Shown here one piece after another: positions 18,020 to 27,800 of a stretch of 64,000 bases of DNA; position 1 is the first letter of the stretch; every line of letters begins with the position of its first letter. Below the pieces are notes generated by a model. The model was not told where the DNA came from. It made no database searches and saw only the letters and a list, made by a program, of their open reading frames with translations. Source of the stretch: Streptomyces albireticuli (lineage in GTDB: Bacteria > Actinomycetota > Actinomycetes > Streptomycetales > Streptomycetaceae); the NCBI RefSeq assembly GCF_002192455.1, contig NZ_CP021744.1, positions 682,001 to 746,000 on the forward strand. The letters are read 5' to 3'. The translations under genes and the position numbers were made by a program.

Positions 18020-19099
18020 ATGCGGAAGCGACTGCGCGAGAGGTTCAGACGGATCGGCCGGACGACCGGCGTACCGGGTGTCAGGGGTGCGCCTTCCCTC
18101 GCGGGCCGTCCGCGAGGAGCGAGTACGAGCGGTGGGGGCGGCGCCCGCCGGGTGGGCCGCGCGTTGGCGGCCGCCGTGGTGGGGGCGCTGCTGGTGGCCG
18201 CACCGGGGCTCGCGCTGCCGGGGGCGGCCGCGGCGGATCCGAGGGCGGCCACCGTCTTCGGTTCGTCGATCGCCGCGGCCCGCAACGCCGACGGGCGGCT
18301 GGAGCTGTTCGGGACGAACAGCGGTGACGCGATCTACCACCGTTCGCAGAACTCCATCGGCGGCTCCTGGAGCCCCTGGTCACAGTTCGACGGGGCGCTG
18401 CGCGCCGTCGCCTCCGAGACGAACGCCGACGGGCGCGTGGAGCTGTTCGGCGTCAACGGCGGCGGCGCCGTCTACCACCGCTGGCAGACCTCGCCCGGCG
18501 GCGCCTGGTCCGGCTGGGAGCAGTTCGACGGCGCGCTGACCTCGATCGCCGCCGCCCGCAACGCCGACGGACGGCTGGAGATCTTCGGGGCCAACAGCGC
18601 CGGGAACATCTATCACCGCTGGCAGACCTCACCGGGCGGCGCCTGGTCCGGGTGGGCGCAGTTCGACGGCGGGCTGACGCAGGTGGCGGCCGAGACCAAC
18701 GCCGACGGCCGCGTCGAGCTGTTCGGCGTCAACAGCGGCGGCGCCATCTACCACCGCTGGCAGACCTCGCCCGGCGGCGCCTGGTCCGGCTGGGAGCAGT
18801 TCGACGGCGCGCTCGCCTCGATCGCCGCCGCCCGCAACGCCGACGGACGGCTGGAGATCTTCGGGACGAACAGCGGTGGCGGGATCTACCACCGCTCGCA
18901 GAACTCCATCGGCGGCCCCTGGGGCGGCTGGGCGCAGTTCGACGGCGGGCTGAGCCAGGTGGCGGCCGAGACCAACGCCGACGGGCGCATCGAGCTGTTC
19001 GGTGTCAACAGCAGCGGCTACCCGTACCACCGCTGGCAGACCTCCGTCAGCGGCGGCTGGTCGGGCTGGGCGCTCTTCGACGGCCTGCTGAGGGGCTGA
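18020..19099 (+). CDS. Secreted PLL/tectonin-like beta-propeller repeat protein
   Basis: A 359-residue protein. A basic N-terminus leads to a hydrophobic stretch (VGRALAAAVVGALLVAAP) ending in small residues, a likely Sec signal cleaved around residue 70. The mature part is six repeats of 46 residues, each with NADGR(L/V)E(L/I)FG, then a YHR motif and a W-rich segment such as GGAWSGWEQFDG. This is the pattern of PLL-like lectins, which fold into propellers and bind fucose or O-methylated sugars. Repeats alternate between two types, so the larger unit is 92 residues. AGGAAGG lies nine bases before the ATG. Sugar binding is inferred from the family. Confidence 0.85.
   Translation: MRKRLRERFRRIGRTTGVPGVRGAPSLAGRPRGASTSGGGGARRVGRALAAAVVGALLVAAPGLALPGAAAADPRAATVFGSSIAAARNADGRLELFGTNSGDAIYHRSQNSIGGSWSPWSQFDGALRAVASETNADGRVELFGVNGGGAVYHRWQTSPGGAWSGWEQFDGALTSIAAARNADGRLEIFGANSAGNIYHRWQTSPGGAWSGWAQFDGGLTQVAAETNADGRVELFGVNSGGAIYHRWQTSPGGAWSGWEQFDGALASIAAARNADGRLEIFGTNSGGGIYHRSQNSIGGPWGGWAQFDGGLSQVAAETNADGRIELFGVNSSGYPYHRWQTSVSGGWSGWALFDGLLRG
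18268..19095 (+). repeat. Six tandem 138-bp coding repeats (three 276-bp pairs)
   Basis: The propeller gene contains six 138-bp units. Units 1, 3 and 5 share AAARNADGRLE, units 2, 4 and 6 share ETNADGR. DNA identity between alternate units is very high over long stretches, suggesting recent duplication or gene conversion of a 276-bp pair. Confidence 0.85.
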
Positions 19100-19107
19100 G
19101 GTGACGG

Positions 19108-19142
19108 CGGCCACGGCGGCCCGCCCGGGGCCGCCGTGGCCG
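19108..19142. terminator. Bidirectional terminator after the propeller gene
   Basis: A perfect 15-bp stem, CGGCCACGGCGGCCC with GGGCCGCCGTGGCCG and a 5-nt loop, lies between the convergent propeller and SnoaL-like genes. Confidence 0.8.
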
Positions 19143-19154
19143 TACGTCCGCCCG

Positions 19155-19604
19155 TCAGACGCCGCTCAGGCCGAGGCCGAGGTCGCCGGTGTGGGCGCGG
19201 GCCAGTCCGAGCGAGTCCTCGAAGATGCGGTACGAGGTGATGCGGCCGTCCGCGACGGTGAACCGCATGACGAACTCGTCGTCCAGTACCTGCCGTGAGA
19301 CGTGGAACCGGTAGCGGAAGCTGCCGTGGACGTAGACCGTCCCGTCGCCGGTGTGGCTGTGCAGGACCTCGAAGGCCAGCGGCTCGGCGGCCTCGAACAG
19401 CGGGGTGAAGAAGCCCTCGGGGAGGGCGTCCCGGCCGTGGCGTTCGCCGGTCCAGGGGACGATCGCGGGGTCGCCCGGGATCGTCCAGGTCGCGTCCTCG
19501 GCGATCAGGGCGAGCAGGCCGCCCAGGTCGCGGGTGCCCAGGGCGGCGAAGAAGGCGTTGACGGTGGGGTCGGCGGTGGGTCCGGTCCCGAGGGGCGTGG
19601 TCAC
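19155..19604 (-). CDS. SnoaL-like (NTF2-fold) protein
   Basis: A 149-residue protein with the NTF2-like cone fold. It begins VNAFFAALGTRDLGGLLALI, followed by EDATWTIPGD, and ends with a strand pair including FVMRFTVADGRITSYRIFED. These are the marks of SnoaL-like polyketide cyclases and ketosteroid-isomerase relatives. Most stand-alone members have no assigned reaction. The GTG start follows AGGAG. It is divergent from a LysR regulator 148 bp away that probably controls it. Substrate unknown. Confidence 0.85.
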   Translation of the reverse strand: MTTPLGTGPTADPTVNAFFAALGTRDLGGLLALIAEDATWTIPGDPAIVPWTGERHGRDALPEGFFTPLFEAAEPLAFEVLHSHTGDGTVYVHGSFRYRFHVSRQVLDDEFVMRFTVADGRITSYRIFEDSLGLARAHTGDLGLGLSGV

Positions 19605-19752
19605 GGCGGTTCTCCTGACGGGGGGTGGTCGGGGCGAGGAGCCGTCCGGGGCGGACGCTCCGGATCGGTGTGGTCCCAAGCGTCTCCCGGTTCCGGCGGG
19701 CTCAGGCCCTGGAGGCGTGTTCGGGTATCGTCCCCATGCCTGGGAGGCATGG

Positions 19753-20634
19753 ATGGAGATTCGTCTGCTCGCGTACGTGGTGGCCGTCGCCGAGGCGGGG
19801 TCGATCAGCGCGGCGGCCCGGCGGCTGCACCTGACGCAGCCCACGCTGAGCCGTCAGCTGAGGGATCTGGAGCGCCGGCTGGACGTCTCGCTGTTCGCCC
19901 GGGAGGGCCGGGGGCTGGTTCCGACGCCGGCCGGGCTGGCGCTCGTCGAGCGGGCGCGCCGGGTGCTGGCCGAGGCCGAGGGTGCCCTGGAGGACGTACG
20001 CCTGGCCGCGCGGGGCGAGGCCGGCTCGCTCACCGTCGCCTTCGCCGGCTCGGGCATCAACGGCCCGCTCGGCCCCGCGCTCGCCCGGTTCCGGCGCGAG
20101 CTGCCGAAGGTGTCCCTGCGCCTGGTGGAGAGCTTCAACGACGAGGAGATGTCGCAGGGTGTCCTGGACGGCGCCTTCGACGTCGCCGTCCAGCGGCTCC
20201 CCCTGCCCGACCGGAGGCTGGCCACGCGCGAATGGTGGCGGGAGCCGCTCACGCTGTACCTGCCGCAGGGCCACCGGCTGGCGCAGGGACCGCGCCGCCC
20301 CTTGCCGGCCGCGCCGCCGCGCCTGCTCGGCGAGATACCGCTGGTGCTGTGGCCCCGGGAGGTGTCCCCGCCCTCGTACGACGAGATCATCGCGCTGTGC
20401 CACGGCGCGGGGGTGGTGCCACGCGTGGGGGCCGAGGGGCGCAGCGTCCAGACGGTGCTGGCGCTGGTGGCCGCCGGGTTCGGGGCCGCGGTGCTCGCGG
20501 ACTCGATGCGGGTGCTCCGGCGGGTCGGCGTCGTCCCGCGGCCGGTCGAGGGCACGGCCACCGTCCAGCACCTGGTGTGGCGGGCCTCGGACGAGAACCC
20601 CGTGCTGGCGCGGTTCCTGGGGACGGCCGGGTGA
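19753..20634 (+). CDS. LysR-family transcriptional regulator
   Basis: A 293-residue regulator. The N-terminal winged helix-turn-helix reads AGSISAAARRLHLTQPTLSR and continues QLRDLERRLDVSLFAREGRG. The rest is the two-lobed effector domain of the periplasmic-binding-protein fold. GGGAGG lies five bases before the ATG at 19753; a nearby ATG at 19749 is in another frame. As usual for the family it is divergent from its likely target, here the SnoaL-like gene, and would control both promoters from the 148-bp gap. Confidence 0.92.
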   Translation: MEIRLLAYVVAVAEAGSISAAARRLHLTQPTLSRQLRDLERRLDVSLFAREGRGLVPTPAGLALVERARRVLAEAEGALEDVRLAARGEAGSLTVAFAGSGINGPLGPALARFRRELPKVSLRLVESFNDEEMSQGVLDGAFDVAVQRLPLPDRRLATREWWREPLTLYLPQGHRLAQGPRRPLPAAPPRLLGEIPLVLWPREVSPPSYDEIIALCHGAGVVPRVGAEGRSVQTVLALVAAGFGAAVLADSMRVLRRVGVVPRPVEGTATVQHLVWRASDENPVLARFLGTAG

Positions 20635-20818
20635 GCGGGCGCGCCGCTCGCACACGTGCGTACCGGAAGGGCGTTTCGACGTGCGGAGCGGCCGCCTTGT
20701 GCGCGACGGTGGACCAGCGGCCCCGGTGCCCGCCCGGCCGCGCGCCGCGCGGTCCGCGGCTCGCGCCGAGGGTGATCCGTCCGCCCGCATCCGCTCACGC
20801 GCCCCGAGGAGACCCGCC

Positions 20819-21250
20819 ATGAACTGGACACTCGAAGTCGTCCCGGTCCCCGTCACCGACATGGACCGGGCGAAGGCGTTCTACGCCGACAAGGCCGGTT
20901 TCAGGGCCGACCTGGACGACGAGGTCGCCCCCGGCGTCCGCATCATCCAGATGACGCCGCCCGGCTCGCGGTGTTCGATCGCGATGATCCAAGGGCTGCC
21001 CGCGGGACCCGGCGGCAAGGAAATGGCGCCGGGCACGCTGCACGGGCTCCAGCTCTGCGTCACGGACATCGAGGCGGCCCGCGAGGAGCTGGTGGCCCGG
21101 GGCGTGGACGTCTCCCCGGTGCGGCACGTCGGCGCGACGGGCTGGGAGGACGGCAAGGGCGACACCTGGAACTCGTTCATGTCCTTCGAGGACCCGGACG
21201 GCAACGGCTGGGTCGTCCAGGAGGCCCCGTCGGAGCTGTCGGAGCGCTGA
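20819..21250 (+). CDS. VOC-superfamily (glyoxalase-like) protein
   Basis: A 143-residue protein with two beta-alpha-beta-beta-beta modules: VPVPVTDMDRAKAFYADKAG in the first and LHGLQLCVTDIEAAREELVA followed by SFEDPDGNGWVVQE in the second. The family covers glyoxalases, dioxygenases and resistance proteins; the last motif contains the metal-ligand glutamate. The ATG follows GAGGAGACCCGCC. It stands alone between a LysR gene and a separate transcription unit, and no specific substrate is indicated. Confidence 0.88.
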   Translation: MNWTLEVVPVPVTDMDRAKAFYADKAGFRADLDDEVAPGVRIIQMTPPGSRCSIAMIQGLPAGPGGKEMAPGTLHGLQLCVTDIEAAREELVARGVDVSPVRHVGATGWEDGKGDTWNSFMSFEDPDGNGWVVQEAPSELSER

Positions 21251-21301
21251 GGAACCCGGTGGTACGGGCCCGCCCGTACCCACCGGCGTGTCCTCGTGCC
21301 G

Positions 21302-21329
21302 GGGCGTGCCGGAGCGCTCCGGCACGCCC
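21302..21329. terminator. Palindromic hairpin after the VOC gene
   Basis: A perfect palindrome with 14-nt half-arms (GGGCGTGCCGGAGC and its complement) lies directly before the -35 box of the next gene. A second stem, CCGGTGG plus TACGGGC around a CC loop, occurs just upstream (about 21256-21286). Together they should end transcription of the VOC gene. Confidence 0.65.
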
Positions 21330-21360
21330 TTGACCTGGAGCGCACTCCAGCGCCTACGGT
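21330..21360 (+). promoter_or_regulatory. MerR-type promoter with 19-bp spacer and leaderless start
   Basis: TTGACC (21330-21335) and TACGGT (21355-21360) are separated by 19 bp, and the spacer contains the near-palindrome CTGGAGCGCACTCCAG (21335-21350). Overlong spacers with a central dyad are the mark of promoters controlled by MerR-family activators. Six bases separate the -10 box from the ATG at 21367, so the mRNA probably begins at the start codon. No merR gene is in the window. Confidence 0.65.
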
Positions 21361-21366
21361 CGGGGC

Positions 21367-22248
21367 ATGTCAGACAACACCCCCTCGGTGGCCGTCCTCG
21401 GCACCGGCATCATGGGCTTCCCGATGGCCCGTAACCTCGCCCGCGTCGGGCTGGACGTGCGCGCCTGGAACCGTGGCCGTGCGAAGGCCGCGCCGCTCGC
21501 CGCCGACGGTGTGCGCGTCGCGGACACGCCCGCCGACGCCGTGCGCGGCGCGGACGTCGTGCTCACCATGCTCTTCGACGGGCCCGCCGCCCTGGACGTG
21601 ATGCGGGACGCCGCCCCCGGTCTGCGGGCCGGTGCCGTGTGGGCGCAGTCGACCACCGCGGGCCTCGACGGGTTCGACTCACTCGCCGCCTTCGCCCGCG
21701 AACACGGCCTCGTCCTCGTCGACGCGCCCGTCCTGGGGACGAAGCAGCCGGCCGAGGAAGGCAAGCTCACCGTCCTGGCCGCCGGGCCCGAGGAGGCGCG
21801 CGGCACCCTCTCCCCCGTGTTCGACGCGATCGGCGGGCGTACGGTCTGGGTGGCCGACGAGGCGGCCGGCGGTGCCGCGACGCGGCTCAAGCTCGTCCTC
21901 AACAGCTGGGTGCTCACCGTCACCCACGGCGCCGCCGAGGCGCTCGCCCTCGCCAAGGGCCTCGGCGTGGACCCGGCCGACTTCCTGGCCGCCGTCGAGG
22001 GCGGCCCCCTGGACATGGGCTATCTGCGGGCCAAGTCGCGGCTGATCCTGGACGGCGGGCTCACCCCGCCGAGCTTCGCCACCGCCACGGCCGAGAAGGA
22101 CGCCCGGCTGATCGTCGCGGCGGGGGAACGGGCCGGGGTGCGCCTGGACGTGACGGCGGCGGGCGCCGAGCGCTTCCGCCGGGCCGCCGAACAGGGCCAC
22201 GGCCAGGAGGACATGGCCGCCTCGTACTTCGCCAGCTTCGACGACTGA
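21367..22248 (+). CDS. NAD(P)-dependent beta-hydroxyacid dehydrogenase/imine-reductase-like oxidoreductase
   Basis: A 293-residue protein of the 3-hydroxyisobutyrate dehydrogenase family. The Rossmann motif VLGTGIMGFPMARNLARVG opens the protein. The AVWAQSTTAGL block, VDAPVLGTKQPAEEGKLTVL and the catalytic-lysine helix GGAATRLKLVLNSWV (the family's K in GxxxxxK) follow. Related enzymes reduce beta-hydroxyacids, glyoxylate or succinate semialdehyde. No Shine-Dalgarno is present, in line with the leaderless promoter. A MerR-type promoter implies induction by a stress or ligand. Substrate unknown. Confidence 0.9.
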   Translation: MSDNTPSVAVLGTGIMGFPMARNLARVGLDVRAWNRGRAKAAPLAADGVRVADTPADAVRGADVVLTMLFDGPAALDVMRDAAPGLRAGAVWAQSTTAGLDGFDSLAAFAREHGLVLVDAPVLGTKQPAEEGKLTVLAAGPEEARGTLSPVFDAIGGRTVWVADEAAGGAATRLKLVLNSWVLTVTHGAAEALALAKGLGVDPADFLAAVEGGPLDMGYLRAKSRLILDGGLTPPSFATATAEKDARLIVAAGERAGVRLDVTAAGAERFRRAAEQGHGQEDMAASYFASFDD

Positions 22249-22400
22249 ACCGGGAGGACCGGGGCGGGGGCGACGGGCGTACGGACCGGAGCGCGTCGCT
22301 CAGCTCTTCCCCTTCGTGACGGCCGCCGCGATCGCGGCGGCCGTAGAGTCCGGGCGTTCGTGTGCGGCTACGGCTCCCGGGGAGCCGACGGAGGTTTCCG

Positions 22401-24695
22401 ATGAGCTTGGACATACGTATGAACGCCCTCGCCGAGGCCACGAGGGACACGGCCGTCTGGCGACCGACGCTGTTCGCCCCGGGCGACCCCGTCGGGCGGC
22501 GCGCGCTGGAACGGCTCCTGGACGGTGGCGCCGTGACGGCCGTCCGGGACACGGTGCCCGAGCAGGTGGAGGAGCTGCTGACGGCGCGCCGGCCCGGCTG
22601 GCGGCCCGGCGCCGGCGAGCCGGCCTCGGCGGTGCGGGACCACCTGGGCGGCCGGTCACCGGCGGAGTACGGCCGCTGGGCGTGGTACCCGTGGTCGGGA
22701 CGGCTCGTGCACGTCCTGCCGGCCGTGGAGTTCCGCGAGCTGCGGCGGTCCCGCAACCAGTACAAGATCACGGCGGCGGAGCAGGACCTCCTGACGGGGA
22801 GGACCGTCGCCGTGCTCGGTCTCTCCGTGGGCGCGGCCGGCGCCGTCACCCTCGCCCAGGAGGGTGTGGGGAACAGGTTCCGGCTCGCCGACTTCGACCG
22901 GCTGTCCCTGTCGAACCTCAACCGGCTCCGTGCCTCGGTGGCGGACATCGGCGTGCCCAAAGTGGTGATCGCCGCACGGCAGATGTACGAGCTCGACCCC
23001 TATCTGGACATCGAGGTGTGGCCGCGTGGCCTGACCGAGGACAACATCGACGCGTTCCTCACCGGCGGCGGCCACGCCGATCTCCTCGTCGAGGAGTGCG
23101 ACGACCTGTACGTCAAGGTCCGTGCCCGGGAGCGCGCGCGGGCCCACGGCATCCCGGTGCTGATGGAGACGAACGAGCGCGGCATGCTGGACGTGGAGCG
23201 GTTCGACCTCGAACCGGACCGTCCGCTGCTGCACGGACTCCTCGACGGGGTGGCGGCGGCCGGTCTCCAGGGGCTCACGACCCGTGAGAAGGTGCCGTAC
23301 GTCCTGCGGATCCTGGGCCAGGACCGGCCCTCCGAGCGCTTCGTGCCCTCCCTGGTCGAGATCGGGCACACCCTCTCCTCGTGGCCGCAGCTGGCCTCGG
23401 GGGTGGCGCTGGGCGCCGCCCTGGTCACCGACACCGCCCGCCGGATCCTCCTCGGGCAGTTCACCGCCTCGGGGCGCTACTTCGTCGACCCGGGGGAACT
23501 GGTGCGCGACGGGACACAGGCTCCCCTGACCCCGGCCGGGCCCGCCCCCGCGCCCGTACCCGGGCCGGCTCCGGAGCCGCTCCTCCTGCCCGGCCCCGGC
23601 GACGTACTCGGCGAGGAGGGGATCCGCCGCCTCGTGGCCTTCGGGACCCGGGCCCCCTCCGGCGGCAACCGCCAGCCCTGGCGGTTCGTGGCCCGCGGTC
23701 ATGTGCTGCACTGCCGCACCGACGACACACAGCCCGCGACCCTGCTCGACTTCGGCGAGAGCGCCACCCATCTGGCTCTCGGGGCGGCGGTGGAGAACAT
23801 CCGTCTCGCGGCCGGGGCCGCCGGATGGGCCTGCCGCGTGCGCCCCTTCCCCGACCCGGCCGATCCCGGGCTGGTCTGCGAGCTGGTGTTCTCCAGGGCC
23901 GGCGGCGTGCCCCGGCCGCCGCTGGCCGACTGGATCGAACGGCGTGTCACCAACCGCGGACCCGGCCCCGGCGTCCCGCTGGCCGGCCGGCACGCCGAGG
24001 AGCTGGCGCGTTGCGCGGCCGGCGGCGGGGCCCGGCTGCACCTCGTCACCGACCGCGACCGGATGCGGGAGATCGGCGCCGTCCTGGGGGCCGGTGACCG
24101 GCTGCGGATGCTGTCGCGGCGCATGCACCGGGAGATGATGGACGAACTGCGGTGGGACGCCCGGGAGGCACGGCGCACCCGGGACGGCATCGACCTCGCC
24201 ACCCTCGAACTCGACGCCACCGACCTCGCGGGCATGTCCGTGGCCCGGCACTGGCCCGCCCTCGCGTTCGTCCGCGGGGTCGGAGGGGGCGGGGGCTTCG
24301 AGGAAGGCGCCCGCAGGAGCGTCGCGGCCTCCTCGGCCGTCGGCTGCCTGACCGTTCCCGGCACGACGGCCCGGGACCACTTCGACGGCGGCCGCGCGAC
24401 GCAGCGGCTCTGGCTCACCGCCACGTCCCTGGGTCTCGCGTTCCAGCCGGTCACCTCGCTGCTCTACCTCTTCGCCCGCGTGGAACGGGGCGGCGGGGCG
24501 GGGCTCGACGCCGACGAGACGTCCGCCCTGCGGGCTCTTCGCACCCGGTTCTCCCGGGTCGTCCCCCGCCGGCCCGGCGAAGCCGAACTCCTGCTGTTCC
24601 GCCTCTCCTACGCCGGTCCGCCCACCACCCGCTCGCTGCGCCGTGACGTCTCCTCGGTCCTCGACTTCGAGGAGGAGCCCGGAGGAGAACGGTGA
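22401..24695 (+). CDS. Rv1355c-family fusion of ThiF/E1-like and nitroreductase domains
   Basis: A 764-residue two-domain protein. Residues about 130-370 are an E1/ThiF-like domain with the nucleotide loop VAVLGLSVGAAGAVTLAQEG, the aspartate strand RLADFDRLSLSNLNR and EECDDLYVKVRARERA. A proline-rich linker (APAPVPGPAPEP) near 385-395 leads to a nitroreductase-like FMN domain from about residue 405, starting AFGTRAPSGGNRQPWRF. The arrangement recalls Mycobacterium tuberculosis Rv1355c. E1-like domains adenylate C-termini of proteins or peptides; nitroreductase domains oxidise or reduce small molecules. No substrate peptide is seen next to it. GGAGG precedes the ATG at 22401. Function unknown. 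Confidence 0.85.
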   Translation: MSLDIRMNALAEATRDTAVWRPTLFAPGDPVGRRALERLLDGGAVTAVRDTVPEQVEELLTARRPGWRPGAGEPASAVRDHLGGRSPAEYGRWAWYPWSGRLVHVLPAVEFRELRRSRNQYKITAAEQDLLTGRTVAVLGLSVGAAGAVTLAQEGVGNRFRLADFDRLSLSNLNRLRASVADIGVPKVVIAARQMYELDPYLDIEVWPRGLTEDNIDAFLTGGGHADLLVEECDDLYVKVRARERARAHGIPVLMETNERGMLDVERFDLEPDRPLLHGLLDGVAAAGLQGLTTREKVPYVLRILGQDRPSERFVPSLVEIGHTLSSWPQLASGVALGAALVTDTARRILLGQFTASGRYFVDPGELVRDGTQAPLTPAGPAPAPVPGPAPEPLLLPGPGDVLGEEGIRRLVAFGTRAPSGGNRQPWRFVARGHVLHCRTDDTQPATLLDFGESATHLALGAAVENIRLAAGAAGWACRVRPFPDPADPGLVCELVFSRAGGVPRPPLADWIERRVTNRGPGPGVPLAGRHAEELARCAAGGGARLHLVTDRDRMREIGAVLGAGDRLRMLSRRMHREMMDELRWDAREARRTRDGIDLATLELDATDLAGMSVARHWPALAFVRGVGGGGGFEEGARRSVAASSAVGCLTVPGTTARDHFDGGRATQRLWLTATSLGLAFQPVTSLLYLFARVERGGGAGLDADETSALRALRTRFSRVVPRRPGEAELLLFRLSYAGPPTTRSLRRDVSSVLDFEEEPGGER

Positions 24696-24820
24696 GCGGG
24701 CCGGTCCTCGGGGACGCGGGATCACGCCGACCGGCCGATTATCGGACGTACATTCCAGGAGGCATATGATCGGACCGGATCCGTCGGGACCGGGGGACGG
24801 GACAGGGGGAGACGTCAGAA

Positions 24821-27800
24821 GTGCCCGTGCCGCACCAGGTGACTCGCATCCGTCTGCTCGGGCCCGTCCAGTACGTCTCGGCCCGGGGGACGGCCACCCG
24901 CCCCGGCGCGCCCGGGCCGCAGGCCGTGCTCGCCGCCCTGGCGCTGCGCGCGGGAAGCCTCGTGACCATCGACGAGCTGATCGACGGTCTCTACCACGAC
25001 GACCCCCCGTCCACCGCCCGGCGCGTGGTCGTCAACTACGTGCACCGGCTGCGGACCCACATCGACCGGGTGGACCCGGCGGAGGAGACCGCCGGTGAAC
25101 GCCCGTCCGCGGTCCTCGGGACGACCGACGACGGCTATGTGCTGCGGCTTCCCGAGGAGTGCGTCGACGCGCTGCGGTTCGGCCTGCTCACCGCGCGGGC
25201 CAGGCACCACGCCCGCAACGGCGACCCCGCGGCCGCCGCGGCCGCTCTGGCGGAGGCGCTCGGCATGTGGCAGGGGCCCGCTCTCGCCGGGCTGCCGGGG
25301 CCCGGCGCCGAGGACCACCGCCGCGCGCTCAACGAACAGCGGGCGTCCGCGGTGGAGCACCACCTGGAGCTGCTGCTGGAGTGCGGGCGCAGCGCGGAGC
25401 TCGTACCGGACATCCTGCGCGCGCTGGAGGCGTACCCGTACCGGGAGCGGCTGCACGGCGCGCTGATGCTGGCCCTCTACCGCTCCGGGCGCGGGGCCGA
25501 GGCGCTGCTGGCCTACGACGACGCCCGCAGGGTGCTCGCGGACGAGCTCGGCGTCGACGCGGGCCCCGCCCTGCGGGAACTGCACGCCGCCATCCTGGCG
25601 GAGGACCAGGCTCTTCTGGCGGGCCCCGGGGGCCGGGCGCTCCTCGCCGGCCCCTCCCCGGCGGAGGAGGGCGCCGCGGCGCCCGCTCCGGTGCGGCCGG
25701 GCGTACCGGATCTCCCGGCGCCCGCCCAGCTCCCGCCCGCGCCCTACGACTTCACCGGCCGTCAGGAACAGCTCTCCGCGCTGGTCGCCGCGCTCACCGG
25801 CGGCGCCGAGCACGCCGTCGCGGTCATCACGGGCATGGGCGGGGTCGGCAAGACCACGCTGGCCCTGCGCACCGCGCACACCGTCGCCGCCGGCTACCCG
25901 GACGGCCAGCTGTACGCGAACCTGCGCGGCCCCGACGGGGCCCCGAGCGACCCGGCCGCGGTCCTGACGGGCTTCCTGGCGGCGCTGGGCGTCCCGCACG
26001 AGCGTTTCCCGGCGTCGCTCCCCGACCGCACGGCGCTGTTCCGCACCCTGCTGTCGCGGCGGGCCGTCCTGGTCGTGCTCGACAACGCCACCAGCGTGAC
26101 GCAGGTCGAACCGCTGCTGCCGGGCGCGGCCCGGTGTGCCGTGCTGATCACGGCGCGGGCCCTGGCGGCGATGCCCGCCACCCTCACCGTGCCCCTGGTG
26201 GGCATGGGGCCCGACGACGCCGTGGAGCTGATCGGCAAGGTCGCCGGTGCCCGCCGGCTCGACGAGGAGCCGGACGCCGTCGCGGCGCTGGCGGCGGCCT
26301 GCGGGCACCTGCCGCTGGCGCTGCGCGCGGCCGGTGCCCGGCTGGCGGCCCGGCCGGCGTGGAGCGTCGCCACGCTGCTGGAGCGGGTGTCGGACCAGGC
26401 CCGGCTGCTCGGGGAGCTCCGGGTGGGCGAGCTGACGGTCGAGGCCGTCTTCGAGCTGTCGACGTCGCAGCTGCCGCCCCGGCAGGCCCGCGCGTTCATG
26501 GCGCTGTCGATCCCGCACTACGCGGAGTTCGACGTCAAGGGCGCGGCCGCCGTCCTCGACCTGCCGGAACAGGACGCCGAGACGGTCCTGGAGGCGCTGG
26601 TCGACGCCGTGCTCCTGGAGACCCGCGCGCCGGGCCGCTACCACTTCCACGACCTGGTCGGCGCGTACGCGCGGGCGAAGGCGCGGGCGGAGCTCACCGA
26701 GCGGGAGCGCCGTACGGTGGTGCGCCGCGCGGCCGACTACATCTGCGCGAGCGTCGTGGCCGCGGTCCGGGCCTCGCAGCCGCTGGCCGGTCCGCTGACC
26801 GCCGAGATCCACCCCCGGCGGTCGGCCGGCGCGGACGTGGGCACCGGGCACGACGCGATGCTGTGGGTGCGGGGTGTGCTGCCCACGGTCGTCGCGGTCG
26901 TCGAGCAGGCGGCCGCCAGCGGCGACCCGGACGCGGTGGCGCTGGCCGTGGACACCGTCACGCTCGTGCCCTGTTTCGAGGACATCGTGCCGCTGGGGTC
27001 GTTCGCGCAGGCCGCGTCCGCCCTGGTCCCGGCCGCCGTGGCGCACTGCCGCGGTGACATCGCGGGCACCGCCTACTACGCGGCGGGCGTGGTGCTCCAG
27101 AAGCACTCCTCCCCCGAGTCCCTGCACCGCTCGCGGGCGCACCTGCTGCGGGTCCTGGACACCTTCGGGGACACCCCGGCGCCGGGCGGCGGCCCCCGCC
27201 CCTTCCTGCTGGTGCTGTTCTCGCTGGCGATGCTCGCCCAGCTGGAGCTCCAGTTCGGGAACTTCGCGGCGGCCCGCGCCTACGCGGAGCGGTCGGTGGC
27301 CGTGGCGCGGCTCAGCGGCGACCGGGAGCTGGTGGCGCGGCGGCGCACCCTCCTGCTCCAGGTCGAGGTCGAGGACCCGGACCGGCGGATGGACCTGACC
27401 GGGATCGCGGCGCAGTGCCGGGAGCTGTCGGGCGTCTTCACCCGGAGCGAGGACGAGAAGTGGCTCATCAGGATGCTGATGACGGAGGCGGAGAGCGTCC
27501 TGCGCGGCGGCGGGCACGCGGAGGCCGCCGGGCTGTACCGCCGGGTGCTGGAACGCGCCCGGGACAGCGGTCACGCCCGTAACGAGACGGAGTGTCTGTT
27601 CCGGCTCTCCGAGGCGCTCCTGGCCACCGGTGACACCGTGGGCGCCCTCGGCACGGCGCGGGACGCCGTGGCCGGTGCCCGGCTGGCGCAGGAGCCTCTG
27701 CTGACGGCGCACAGTCAGCGGGCTCTCGGGCTGGCCCTGCGGGCGGTGGGCGAGGAGCCGGAGGCCGCGTCGCACCTGGAGCGGGCCGAGGAGCTGTACC

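Noticed and set aside
24766..25098. Frame with a strong AGGAGG-ATG just upstream of the SARP gene
   Set aside because: It is out of frame with the regulator and quickly becomes Arg/Pro-rich; the regulator's GTG at 24821 has its own GGGGGAG. A leader ORF cannot be excluded.
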